Source: Pseudomonadota bacterium (GTDB lineage: Bacteria > Pseudomonadota > Gammaproteobacteria > Burkholderiales > Burkholderiaceae_F). From it: a stretch of 64,000 bases of DNA. The notes under the pieces are model-generated. The model was not told where the DNA came from, ran no database searches, and saw only the letters and a program-made list of their open reading frames with translations. Each line of letters opens with the position of its first letter. The first letter of the stretch is position 1. Where the stretch lies: NCBI GenBank assembly GCA_029778535.1, contig JAKOQB010000057.1, positions 1 through 64,000 of the forward strand, read 5' to 3'. Of the stretch, positions 1 through 7,964 are shown piece by piece. A program made the position numbers and the translations under genes.

Positions 1-1191
1 AAGCTGCGGCGCGTGATCGTCGACCTGATCGACGCCGAGAACTGGTCGGCGATGGGCGCCGACGTGAAGGGCGACGCCTACGAGGGCCTGCTGGAGCGCA
101 ACGCGCAGGACATCAAGTCCGGTGCCGGCCAGTACTTCACGCCGCGCGCGCTGATCCAGGCCATGGTGGACTGCATCGCACCCAAGCCCGGCGAGCTGAT
201 CTGCGACCCGGCCTGTGGCACCGGCGGCTTTCTGTTCACCGCGCACCAGTACCTCACGCAGCACTACCCCAACCTCACCCGCGACGAGAAGCGCCACCTC
301 AAGGAAGGCGCCTTCCGCGGCTGGGAGCTGGTGCAGGCCACCGCGCGCGTGTGCGCGATGAACCTGATGCTGCACGGCATCGGCTCGGAGAAGAGCGTGC
401 CCGTCAAGGTGGCAGACGCGCTGGCGGCCGACCCCGGCGAGCGCTTCGACGTGGTGCTGGCCAACCCGCCCTTCGGCAAGAAGAGCAGCACGATGATCGA
501 GGGTGCAGACGGCAAGCGCACCACCGAGAAAGACATCGTCGAGCGCGACGACTTCTGGGCCACCACCAGCAACAAGCAGCTCAACTTCGTGCAGCACATC
601 AAGACGCTGCTCAAACCGCACGGCCGCGCCGCGGTGGTGGTGCCCGACAACGTGCTGTTCGAAGGCGGCGCCGGCGAGACCATCCGAAGGAAGCTCATGC
701 ACGAGTGCGACGTGCACACCCTGCTGCGCCTGCCCACGGGCCTGTTCTACGCGCAGGGCGTGAAGGCCAACGTGATCTTCTTCGACAAGAAGCCGGCGAG
801 CGAAACGCCGTGGACGCGCAAGCTCTGGATCTACGACCTGCGCACGAACAAGCACTTCACGCTGAAGACGAGCCCGATGAAGCGCGAAGACCTGGACGAG
901 TTCGTGGGCCTCTACAACCCCTCCAATCGCCACGACCGCACGCCCACCTGGAGCGAGAGCACGCCCGACGGCCGTTGGCGCGTGTACCCCTACGAAGACC
1001 TCATCGCCCGCGACAAGGCGAGCTTGGACATCTTCTGGCTCAAGGACGAAAGCCTCGCCGACAGCGACAACCTGCCGCCGCCAGAAGTGATCGCGCAGGA
1101 GATCGTCGATGACCTGGAGGCGGCGCTGGAGCAGTTCAGGTTGATTGCGGGGGACTTGAATGGCTCAACTGCTGAAAGTGCAGGCAGCTAG
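1..1191 (+). CDS. hsdM: Type I restriction-modification DNA methyltransferase subunit HsdM (5'-truncated by the window edge)
   Basis: This is the modification subunit of a type I system; it binds S-adenosylmethionine and methylates adenine N6 together with HsdS. The reading frame is open from base 1, so the beginning lies outside the window. From the GTG at 13 there are 392 residues, whereas the family is usually near 500, so roughly the first hundred are missing. The SAM-binding motif DPACGTGGF is at about residues 65-73 and the catalytic motif NPPFG at about 151-155, both canonical. The helical C-terminus, including FWLKDESLAD, is complete. No hsdS or hsdR follows; a PIN-like gene starts 12 bp downstream. 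Any partners must lie to the left. Confidence 0.95.
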   Translation, partial: KLRRVIVDLIDAENWSAMGADVKGDAYEGLLERNAQDIKSGAGQYFTPRALIQAMVDCIAPKPGELICDPACGTGGFLFTAHQYLTQHYPNLTRDEKRHLKEGAFRGWELVQATARVCAMNLMLHGIGSEKSVPVKVADALAADPGERFDVVLANPPFGKKSSTMIEGADGKRTTEKDIVERDDFWATTSNKQLNFVQHIKTLLKPHGRAAVVVPDNVLFEGGAGETIRRKLMHECDVHTLLRLPTGLFYAQGVKANVIFFDKKPASETPWTRKLWIYDLRTNKHFTLKTSPMKREDLDEFVGLYNPSNRHDRTPTWSESTPDGRWRVYPYEDLIARDKASLDIFWLKDESLADSDNLPPPEVIAQEIVDDLEAALEQFRLIAGDLNGSTAESAGS

Positions 1192-1203
1192 GGGCGATGC
1201 CAC

Positions 1204-1995
1204 TTGAAACCGCTGACTTATCTGCTCGTCGACTTCGAGAACCTTCAGCCGCCCGCGAAGGACGTTGCCCTGGTTCGCGGCGAGGAATACTGCCTTTTGA
1301 TTTTTCGCGGCCCGCATCAGAACAAGTACGACGCGGCGATGGCCGAGGCCTGGCAGCCCCTCGGTCAGCAAGTCAGCTTCGTGCAGAGCGCCAAGGCGGG
1401 CAAGAACGCACTCGATTTTCACATCGCGTTCTGCCTTGGTCGGCTGTGCGAAGTGTGCGCGGTAGCTCAACGTCCGGCAAGGTTCATTGTTGTCTCAAAG
1501 GACTGCGGCTTTAATCCGCTGTTCGAGTACATGGCGTTCTCTCTCGGGGCCAGCGTCGGCAGAGCGCCATCGATACCTATGGCTCTTGATGTGGCAACTC
1601 GTCTCAAGGCTGCGGTGCCAGGGTCTAACGGATTGCCGCTGCAGCCGTTAGCGGCGGGGGCAGCTCCCAGTGCGCCGCAGCAGTCGCCGTTTGCAGTAAG
1701 GGTGACCGCAAAGAAGGCCGCGAAGAAAACTGCGAAGACCGTGGCTACCCGGCCGAAGAGCACGGCGCAACCAGTGGCTGACACTGGGGCGCTCGAAAAG
1801 GTGATCGAGTACCTTCGCGCGCACCCGAACAATCGGCCAACAACGCGTAAGGCGCTCGAACGCCACTTCCCGTCGATCGTTGGCGAAAAGCTGGCAGCGG
1901 AAGCAATCAATGAGCTGATCTTGAAACTGGAGGGCAATGGAATTGCGCAGTTTTTGGATAAAGGGATCGAATACAAGATTCCGAAACGGAAGTAG
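1204..1995 (+). CDS. PIN/NYN-like domain protein, probable nuclease, in an hsdM context
   Basis: This 263-residue protein resembles the PIN-like (NYN/LabA) nuclease fold. The acidic residues expected for metal binding are visible: D10, E12 and N13 in LLVDFEN, D71 in NALDFH, and D100 in VSKDCGF. Residues about 150-195 form a Lys/Ala-rich linker. Residues about 195-263 look like a small winged-helix or OST-HTH-like domain (TTRKALERHF followed by helices and a basic tail). The start is TTG, chosen because it lies 12 bp after hsdM and opens directly into the conserved core. The position suggests co-transcription with hsdM. Whether it cleaves RNA, or modulates the restriction system, is inference. 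Fold assignment is from motifs only. Confidence 0.75.
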   Translation: MKPLTYLLVDFENLQPPAKDVALVRGEEYCLLIFRGPHQNKYDAAMAEAWQPLGQQVSFVQSAKAGKNALDFHIAFCLGRLCEVCAVAQRPARFIVVSKDCGFNPLFEYMAFSLGASVGRAPSIPMALDVATRLKAAVPGSNGLPLQPLAAGAAPSAPQQSPFAVRVTAKKAAKKTAKTVATRPKSTAQPVADTGALEKVIEYLRAHPNNRPTTRKALERHFPSIVGEKLAAEAINELILKLEGNGIAQFLDKGIEYKIPKRK

Positions 1996-2063
1996 GAATG
2001 AAGGCTGTTCGAGGAAGCGACGTTAGATTTTCAGTGAAATGCGCTCGCCCTGGTAAACAGTTC

Positions 2064-2075
2064 TCACTGCAGTGA
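2064..2075. promoter_or_regulatory. Perfect 12-bp palindrome upstream of the Mrr-like gene
   Basis: TCACTGCAGTGA reads the same on both strands and lies about 40 bp before the ATG at 2115. It is suitably placed for a regulator, but a 12-bp palindrome can occur by chance. Confidence 0.3.
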
Positions 2076-2114
2076 ATGTAGTCTCGCGCGAAATGAGAGT
2101 GGGGTAACAGACAT

Positions 2115-3070
2115 ATGGCGCGTCGGAAAAGAGAATCCGATCTGACTGTGTTGCTGCACTTGCCGTGGCAGGTCACGGCGGGCCTGGCTGCTGCTGGATT
2201 TGTGCTACTGCGCTGGGTTGTGCCTGCCACCTTCAAAGGCAACGTCGCGATCGCCTTTACGCCGTTGTCTCAGATGTTTGGCTGGTTTGCATTGATCGGC
2301 TTCGGGCTTATTTCGGCCGTTGCCTTCTTCAAATCGAGGACCGAGCGCCCGCAGACAGCAACGAAGCACGAGGAGCGACGTGAGCCGCCGATGCGAAAGA
2401 TGCCAGCGCCGGAACGGACGCCGTCGCGATTCAAGGTCGACGACACTTGGGAGCGCTCAGATCCGCAGCGCGGAGCAGAACGACTACTGCCGCCGAATCG
2501 CTCCCCATTGAAGAGTGGTCGATGGATGTACTGCACCGCATGGAGTGGAAGCGTTTCGAGATCGTTGCTGCGGCCTATTACCGAGCACTTGGCTTTCGAC
2601 CGGAGACGATTCGCTGCGGCGCCGACGGAGGAATCGATATCAAGCTCTTTCGCGGTGGTCTGCCGGAAGCGATTTCGCTCGTTCAGTGCAAGGCGTGGAC
2701 CTCGCGGCCCGTCGGTGTCAAACCGGTGCGCGAATTGTTGGGCGTGATGACGAATGAAAAGGTGAAAACCGGCGTCTTCCTGACCACCAGCACCTACACG
2801 CAGGAGGCCGTGAAATTCGCGGAGGGCAACAAGCTGGTGCTGATCGACGGCGGGCAGTTTCTCCAGAAGCTGAAAGCGTTGCCCGACACAACAGCGGCTG
2901 AATTGCTGCGCATCGCCACGGAGGATGATTGGACGACGCCGTCGTGTCCGTCATGCGGCGTGAAGATGGTCCTGCGCGAAGGGAAGCAGAAGTCCTTCTG
3001 GGGCTGCCCCAACTTCCCGCGCTGCCGGCAGACGTTCTTCTATTCGGAAGCGGAAAGAGACACCGCTTGA
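2115..3070 (+). pseudogene. Membrane-anchored Mrr-type restriction endonuclease with zinc finger, frameshifted
   Basis: Two overlapping reading frames together make one recognisable protein of about 318 residues. The first frame (from ATG 2115) gives two membrane segments, at about residues 15-37 (LPWQVTAGLAAAGFVLLRWV) and 50-70, then a basic linker. The second frame, open from about 2384 to 3070, gives the nuclease: WKRFEIVAAAYY, the Mrr-type catalytic GGID aspartate and QCK lysine, then a topoisomerase-type zinc ribbon with CPSC and a second cysteine pair (GCPNFPRC). The frame must change by -1 (or +2) somewhere between about 2384 and 2500, in a low-complexity linker, so the exact site is unclear. 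I see no classical slippery heptamer. It may be a true mutation or a sequencing error. Intact members are predicted inner-membrane type IV-like nucleases. Confidence 0.8.
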
Positions 3071-3191
3071 CGCTCGCACGCGAGCACGCAGGTACTCGCG
3101 CGAAACCCTGGCTCGGAGCCGGCCCGGGCGTTCGTCGGCGGGCCACGCTGATCCACGTCGAAACGTGCTTCGACCACCTCCAGAACTGCTA

Positions 3192-3210
3192 AAGTAAGGA
3201 ATCCTTACTT
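3192..3210. promoter_or_regulatory. Probable operator of the AbrB/PIN toxin-antitoxin pair
   Basis: AAGTAAGGA-A-TCCTTACTT is a perfect inverted repeat with 9-bp arms and a 1-bp centre. It ends 12 bp before the antitoxin ATG. Antitoxins of the AbrB/MazE fold commonly repress their own operon through such sites, so it is probably the autoregulatory operator and may overlap the promoter. Confidence 0.65.
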
Positions 3211-3222
3211 CCGGGATTCATA

Positions 3223-3543
3223 ATGCTCGCCAAGATCACCTCGAAGAACCAGCTCACCTTGCCCAAGGCCGCAGTGCAGGCGGTGGGGGCCGCGGAATAC
3301 TTCGATGTCGCCGTGCGCGAGGGGCAGATCGTGCTCACGCCAGTGCGCATCCAGCGCGGCGACGCGGTACGTGCCAAGCTGGCGGCGCTCGACCTGACCG
3401 AGGCCGACGTGGCAGATGCCGTGCGCTGGGCACGCTCCCGCGGCGCGGCACCCCGGGCGGCGGAGCCCGTTGCCGAGTACAAGACGGGCGGTGCGCGTGG
3501 CGGCAAGCCCGTCGCGCGCAAGAAGCCGGCGCGCGGCCGCTGA
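3223..3543 (+). CDS. AbrB/MazE/SpoVT-family antitoxin
   Basis: This 106-residue DNA-binding antitoxin begins with the swapped-hairpin AbrB signature: MLAKITSKNQLTLPKAAVQ, then a beta-rich stretch ending in QIVLTPV at about residue 46. The middle is an acidic helix (LTEADVADAVRWAR), the likely toxin-binding part. The tail is Lys/Arg/Gly-rich and probably disordered. Its stop codon overlaps the start of the PIN toxin by one base, the normal arrangement for such pairs. The palindrome just upstream is the likely binding site for self-repression. Confidence 0.9.
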   Translation: MLAKITSKNQLTLPKAAVQAVGAAEYFDVAVREGQIVLTPVRIQRGDAVRAKLAALDLTEADVADAVRWARSRGAAPRAAEPVAEYKTGGARGGKPVARKKPARGR

Positions 3544-3974
3544 TGAAGGCGCCGCCGCGCGTGGTGCTGGACACCAACGTCGTGCTGTCGGCGCTGTTGT
3601 TCGGCGGCGGGCCGCCGGCGCGCGTGCGTGCGGGCTGGCAGTCCGGCCGTTTCGTTCCGTTGGCGAGCACGGCCACGGCGCAGGAACTGGTGCGCGTGCT
3701 CGGCTACCCCAAGTTCAGGCTCTCGCCCGCCGAGCAGGAAGAACTGCTCGCCGACCTGATGCCGTGGGTCGAGGTCGTGCGCATTCCCGTTCCGCCGCCG
3801 CGGGTGCCGGCCTGCCGCGATCCGTTCGATCTGCCATTCCTCCACTTGGCCATTGCCGGCAGGGCGCGTGCGCTGGTGTCCGGCGACCGCGACCTGCTCG
3901 CGCTGGCCGGCACGCCGGGTCTGTGCGCGGTGCTGAGCGTCGGCGCCTTCTGCCAAAAATTTCTGGGCGACTGA
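3543..3974 (+). CDS. PIN-family toxin component of a type II toxin-antitoxin system
   Basis: This 143-residue protein is a PIN ribonuclease of the type often annotated as putative toxin component, PIN family. The acidic active-site residues are visible: D10 and N12 in VVLDTNVV, E48 in AQELVRVL, D93/D96 in CRDPFDLPFL, and D115/D117 in SGDRDLLAL. All core positions are intact, so it should be active. Its ATG overlaps the antitoxin stop by one base. PIN toxins usually cleave RNA and are held in check by the partner encoded just upstream; the target here is unknown. Confidence 0.9.
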   Translation: MKAPPRVVLDTNVVLSALLFGGGPPARVRAGWQSGRFVPLASTATAQELVRVLGYPKFRLSPAEQEELLADLMPWVEVVRIPVPPPRVPACRDPFDLPFLHLAIAGRARALVSGDRDLLALAGTPGLCAVLSVGAFCQKFLGD

Positions 3975-4114
3975 CGGCCGCAGCGATGAACAGCTCCGCC
4001 CTTGTCCAGAAGCGCCGGATCGACTGCAACGGCCCATGGCGCGGATGGAGCCTCGCTCGTTTACCGGTACGCGAGTACGCAGGTGCTCCCGTAAAACCCC
4101 GACTATGCCCAGCG

Positions 4115-4927
4115 GTGGCTGCTCGTCGCGTTGTGCCGCTCGTTTCGCCGCTGATCCTCGTTCTCGCGCTGGCGGCCGCGTGGCCGGCGACGGCGCAGAC
4201 CGTGTTCCGTTGCGTGGCCGGGGACGGCAAGGTCGCCTACCAGGCCGGCCCCTGCGACCAGGGTACGAAGCAAAGCGAAGTTCGCATTCGCGTCGACCCG
4301 CCCAAGCCCGCGGCCGCGCCACAAAAGTACCGCTGGCAAGGCTACACGCCTTCCAAGGTCGCCGCACTGACCTTCTACTATGACCCGGCTGAGGAGCCGG
4401 TCGGCTTCTCCACCGCGCAGATGGAGGCCGACATTCGCGCTGCCATCGCGGCCTGGATGAGCGGCTGCGACGTGCAGCTTTACTACGGCGGGCGCCGCCC
4501 GGCCCAACAGCCCGGCACGCCGGAGCATGTGCCGATCCGCTGGGCGCCCGAGTACATGCGCATGGCGCACCCGGCGGACGGCCGCAGCGGGATCGCGGGC
4601 AGCGGCAGCCTCGCGGGCGGCATCGCACTGAAGCCGCGCTTTCACGAGGTGCACATGCGGTCGGTCCTGATCCACGAGATGGGTCACGTGCTGGGGCTCG
4701 CGCACAACCACGACGATGCGCAGTCGGTCATGAGCTACCTGCGCGACGAGGGCGCGCGGCGCAATCCGCAACCCTCGCCGTCGGACTTCCATGCCTGCAA
4801 CGTCTCCATGAAGCAGCAGTTCGGCATCGACTACAAGCCGCCGCCCGAGGCACCGGCACCGCCGCAAGGCCCGCGCATGAGCGACCGCGAGGCGCTGCAG
4901 AAGCTCCGCGGACCGGCGCCGCGCTAG
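4115..4927 (+). CDS. Secreted matrixin-like zinc metalloprotease with N-terminal DUF4124-like segment
   Basis: The zinc-binding motif HEMGHVLGLAHNHD (HExxHxxGxxH) near the C-terminal third identifies a metzincin of the matrixin type, with a Met-turn-like VMSYL after it. A hydrophobic signal peptide (VSPLILVLALAAAW, cleavage probably after ATAQ) points to export. Next comes a short DUF4124-like segment (VFRCVAGDGKVAYQAGPC). The C-terminus is Pro-rich. I chose the GTG at 4115 because it gives a normal signal peptide of about 25 residues. An in-frame ATG at 3986 would add 43 residues before it. It lies downstream of the PIN toxin but is probably independent. Its substrate is unknown. Confidence 0.8.
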   Translation: MAARRVVPLVSPLILVLALAAAWPATAQTVFRCVAGDGKVAYQAGPCDQGTKQSEVRIRVDPPKPAAAPQKYRWQGYTPSKVAALTFYYDPAEEPVGFSTAQMEADIRAAIAAWMSGCDVQLYYGGRRPAQQPGTPEHVPIRWAPEYMRMAHPADGRSGIAGSGSLAGGIALKPRFHEVHMRSVLIHEMGHVLGLAHNHDDAQSVMSYLRDEGARRNPQPSPSDFHACNVSMKQQFGIDYKPPPEAPAPPQGPRMSDREALQKLRGPAPR

Positions 4928-5141
4928 GTGCGAAGCGTCAAGGCCGCGCGCGGTGCGCTGGGCAGCTACTTCGATTCGCCGTTGTCGGACGCGAAGCGGG
5001 CGGTCGCGGACCTCGGGGGTTGGATTGCCGGGGTCAGGTAGCTTCGGCAGCGGGCCGCTGGCTGCAGGTGCCGTTTCTGTTTTTTGCTGTGTTCACGTTT
5101 TGTGAACGATTGCAGGGCTTGAACGACCGGGCCGGTTCGTC

Positions 5142-5216
5142 GCTCGCGACAAGGCCAGTCTTGAGATCTTCTGGCTCAAGGACGACGCCCTTGCCGACAA
5201 CGAACCTGCCGCCGCT
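5142..5216 (+). pseudogene. Fragment of an hsdM 3' end
   Basis: Read in frame from 5142 this gives ARDKASLEIFWLKDDALAD, which closely matches ARDKASLDIFWLKDESLAD near the end of the hsdM at the left edge (about 1009-1065). DNA similarity continues a little further, through the CTGCCGCCGC stretch, after a small deletion. It is therefore a relic of a second hsdM copy, or of a duplication or recombination event, and not an intact gene. Confidence 0.75.
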
Positions 5217-5232
5217 CGGACGCATCCAAATC

Positions 5233-5249
5233 TCGTATCAGTGATACGA
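5233..5249. promoter_or_regulatory. Perfect inverted repeat, possible operator
   Basis: TCGTATCA-G-TGATACGA has 8-bp arms around one base. It lies just after the hsdM fragment and about 205 bp before the DUF433 antitoxin. Its shape is like toxin-antitoxin operators, but the distance leaves its target uncertain. Confidence 0.45.
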
Positions 5250-5454
5250 CAATCGCGGCGAGCGAGACGTCGCCAGGCCGAGGTTGCAGTTCATCAAAGA
5301 CCGGAGCGTGGCGCTCTGGCGTAGCGCATTGCCTCGATGCGGTTCTCGCGCACGGCGTGGTCCGCCGACAGACCGGCAGGGCGCTGCGGGCATCGGCATC
5401 AATAACGCGCAGTGCGTCGCTCGCGCCTAGAATGCGCCCCAATCGGAGGTCACG

Positions 5455-5706
5455 ATGGACGAGCAGAAGCTTCTTGAGCGCATCACCATCAATTCCGAGA
5501 TCTTCGGCGGCAAGCCGATCATCCGTGGTCGCAGGATCGCGGTCGAGCACATCCTCGGCATGCTGGCCGCAGGGGCGACGGCGGAATCGATTCTCGAGCA
5601 TTACCCGTATCTCGAAGCTGACGACATTCGCGCTTGCCTTGTCTATGCGCGACGCCTGGTCGGCAATGAGCGAGTCGAACCGGCCTTTGTCGGCACGGCG
5701 ACTTGA
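5455..5706 (+). CDS. DUF433-family antitoxin
   Basis: This 83-residue protein has the DUF433 pattern: ERITINSEIFGGKPIIRGRR, then VEHILGMLAAGATAESIL and EHYPYLEADDIRACL, a winged-helix DNA-binding fold seen in VapB-like antitoxins. The ATG follows CGGAGGTCACG, a good ribosome site. DUF433 genes are usually followed by a DUF5615 PIN-like toxin whose start overlaps the antitoxin stop. That is exactly the arrangement here (TTGA overlap at 5703-5706), but the toxin is broken. This antitoxin looks intact. Confidence 0.85.
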   Translation: MDEQKLLERITINSEIFGGKPIIRGRRIAVEHILGMLAAGATAESILEHYPYLEADDIRACLVYARRLVGNERVEPAFVGTAT

Positions 5707-6064
5707 AGCTGCTGCTTGATACCTGCAGCGCAAGGAACGCGTCCTGGTCACGCTCGACAAGGACTTCGGGGCGCTCGCGGTTGCATTCGGCCAGCCACAT
5801 TGCGGCATCATCCGGCTTGTTGATCTCGATCCAGGCTTGCAAGCAGTCGCATGCGTTCAGGTCCTGACGCGCCACGCGCAAGACCTCATCGCGGGGGCGA
5901 TTGCCACGGTCACGAAAGACCGCGTGCGCCTGAGGCTGGCGTCACAATCAGACCAATCCGGCGGGCAGAACGCGGACCGCGGCTCGTTTTTTGACGGAGC
6001 GGTGTGTCGCAGCGAATGCGCTTGTGCGGTCACGAGACCGGAGTTGCCCGGTCGCGTGAACTGA
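5703..6064 (+). pseudogene. DUF5615 PIN-like toxin, inactivated by an internal deletion
   Basis: The start is typical of DUF5615 toxins: TTG at 5703 gives LKLLLDTC. The family body then reappears in another frame from about 5723 (LQRKERVLVTLDKDFGALAV, then GQPHCGIIRLVDLDPG and AGAIATVTKDRVRLRL, to about 5940). Comparing with the family as I know it, about 35-40 residues between the first strand and VLVTLDKDF are missing, and the join shifts the frame. The first catalytic aspartate and the second (LDKDF) are therefore no longer in one protein. The frame stays open to 6064, beyond the conserved end. This is a dead toxin beside an intact antitoxin. Confidence 0.8.
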
Positions 6065-6149
6065 TGCAGATGCCACCACAGTTGGAGTCAGACGCCGTCG
6101 CAAATTGCGGCGGCGTGCTCGACACTGCCTGTGCTGCGGGCTGGTTGTT

Positions 6150-7964
6150 GTGGCCACGCTGATCCCCACCCTCGGCTCCGCGCGCTTCGACAGCCGTGGC
6201 GAACTGCGGCTCGCGGAGCGGCTCAAGGATTTCCTGGAAGACAACGCTTGCGTTTGGCACAACCTGCCGGTCGGGCCGCGCGGGAGGCATCCGGACTTCG
6301 TGATCATTCACCCGGGCCAGGGCATCCTGGTGCTGGAGGCGAAGGATTGGCGCATGGACTCGCTCTTGTCGGCCAACAAGAACGAGGTCGAGCTTCTGAC
6401 CGCGCGCGGGCCGGTGCGTGAGCTAAGCCCGTTCGAGCAGGCGCGCGGCTACATGTTCGAGGTCGTGCGGACGATTGAGCGCGATCCGCAGCTGGTCTTC
6501 GAGCCGGGGCACCCGTTCAAGGGGCGGCCGATCCTGCCGTTCGGCTTCGGCGTGGTGTTCACCAATATCACGCGCAAGCAGTTCGAGCAGACCGACTTGC
6601 GCGAGGTGTTTCCGTCCGAGCGCTGCGTGTTCCGCGACGAAATGACCGAGACCGCGGACGCCGAGGCCTTCAGGGCGCGGCTGTGGCGGATGGTGTCGCC
6701 GCGCATCAGGCCTCCGCTGTCGATGCCGCAGTTCGATCGCCTGCGCGCGCTGCTGTTTCCCGAGGTGCGCATCCGGCAGATCGCGCTGCCATTCGATGAG
6801 CCGGAGGAGGACAACGCCGACCGCGTGCTGGCGGTGATGGACCTGCAGCAGGAGCAACTGGCGCGCAGCTTGGGCGAGGGGCACCGGATCGTCCGCGGCG
6901 TGGCGGGCTCCGGCAAGACGCTCATTCTCGCGTTTCGCGCGGAGTACCTGGCACGCGCGGCGTCGAAGCCGGTGCTGGTTCTTTGCTATGCCAACGGCAT
7001 TGCCGGCCGGCTTGAGAACGCGATGCAGGAGCGCGGTGTCGAGGACCGCGTGCAGGTGTCGACGTTCCACTCGTGGTGCTACCGGATGCTGCGCACCTAC
7101 GGCATCGCCGCGCCGAGCGAGAAGGAGATTCCGGACTACGAGGAGCGGCTGGCCGCGAGCGTGAACGCGGTGATCGATGCGGTGGAGCGCGGCCACATTC
7201 CCGGCGGCCAGTACGACGCGGTGCTGATCGACGAGGCGCACGACTTCGAGCCGCAGTGGCTGGCGCTGGCGGCGAAGATGGTCGACCCCGACAAGCGCGC
7301 GCTGATGATCGTCTACGACGACATGCAGGCGATCTACCGAGGACGGGCGCGGCCGGTGTGGAAGCAACTCGGCATCGACGCCAAGGGTCGCACGACGGTG
7401 CTGAAGATCAACTATCGCAACACCGCGCAGATCTTGAGCTTTGCACGGCGCTTCGCAGCCGAAGTGATCGGCGCGCCCGGCGTGCCCGCCGACGACGAGA
7501 GCGCGGTGCTGCTGCCCGAGGATGCGGGCCGTCAGGGACTCGAACCCGTCGTGCGCAAGTGCGTGAGCTTCGAGGCGGAGGCGCACGCGATCGCCGAATG
7601 GCTGCACGCGCGACGGCAGGCGGGCTACGAATGGGCGCAGATGGCGGTGCTGTATCCGGAACATCACATCGGCGACGTGTTCGCGCGCGTGCTGGCGGGC
7701 CATGGGATGCCCGTCGACGTGGTCAAGAGCAACCGCAATCGCATCACCATCCAATTGCCCGCGGTGCGGTTGCTGACGATGCACACGGCCAAAGGGCTGG
7801 AGTTCCCGTGCGTGGCGGTCGGCGGGTTGGGCGCGCTGGGCCGGCACGGCACGTCGATCGAGGACGACGTGCGGTTCGCCTACGTCGCCATCACACGCGC
7901 GACGCACGAAGCGATGCTGACGTACTCGCGCGTGTCGCCGCTGGTTGAAAGGCTGGTGGCGTAG
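6150..7964 (+). CDS. NERD-domain UvrD/Rep-like (superfamily 1) helicase
   Basis: This 604-residue protein joins an N-terminal NERD nuclease-related domain (about residues 10-115; RGELRLAERL, RHPDFVIIHP, ILVLEAKDW with the acidic/Lys pair) to a superfamily 1 helicase. Walker A is GVAGSGKT at about 250-257 and motif II is DEAHD at about 361-365. Motif V is TMHTAKGLEF and motif VI is YVAITRATHEAML. I chose the GTG at 6150 because it starts just before IPTLGSARFDS, where relatives begin. Such proteins are thought to process DNA ends or to act in repair or defence; NERD plus UvrD also occurs in anti-phage systems. No obvious partner gene is adjacent. Confidence 0.88.
   Translation: MATLIPTLGSARFDSRGELRLAERLKDFLEDNACVWHNLPVGPRGRHPDFVIIHPGQGILVLEAKDWRMDSLLSANKNEVELLTARGPVRELSPFEQARGYMFEVVRTIERDPQLVFEPGHPFKGRPILPFGFGVVFTNITRKQFEQTDLREVFPSERCVFRDEMTETADAEAFRARLWRMVSPRIRPPLSMPQFDRLRALLFPEVRIRQIALPFDEPEEDNADRVLAVMDLQQEQLARSLGEGHRIVRGVAGSGKTLILAFRAEYLARAASKPVLVLCYANGIAGRLENAMQERGVEDRVQVSTFHSWCYRMLRTYGIAAPSEKEIPDYEERLAASVNAVIDAVERGHIPGGQYDAVLIDEAHDFEPQWLALAAKMVDPDKRALMIVYDDMQAIYRGRARPVWKQLGIDAKGRTTVLKINYRNTAQILSFARRFAAEVIGAPGVPADDESAVLLPEDAGRQGLEPVVRKCVSFEAEAHAIAEWLHARRQAGYEWAQMAVLYPEHHIGDVFARVLAGHGMPVDVVKSNRNRITIQLPAVRLLTMHTAKGLEFPCVAVGGLGALGRHGTSIEDDVRFAYVAITRATHEAMLTYSRVSPLVERLVA

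Larger units (their letters stand above)
4928..5454. other. Gene-poor spacer containing an hsdM remnant and a palindrome
   Basis: No intact gene is supported here. A 37-codon frame directly after the protease (GTG 4928 to TAG 5041, with GALGSYFDSPLSDAKRAV) could be the end of a lost gene but I cannot assign it. The hsdM fragment (5142-5216) and a perfect palindrome (5233-5249) are listed separately. The rest looks non-coding. Confidence 0.5.

Noticed and set aside
2384-2500. Programmed ribosomal frameshifting in the Mrr-like gene
   Set aside because: No slippery heptamer or downstream pseudoknot-like structure is visible, so a mutation or sequence error is more likely.
3189-4628. Long minus-strand reading frame across the AbrB, PIN and protease genes
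   Set aside because: Its protein is Arg/Pro/Ala-rich with no domain. It is the antisense shadow of well-supported plus-strand genes in high-GC DNA.
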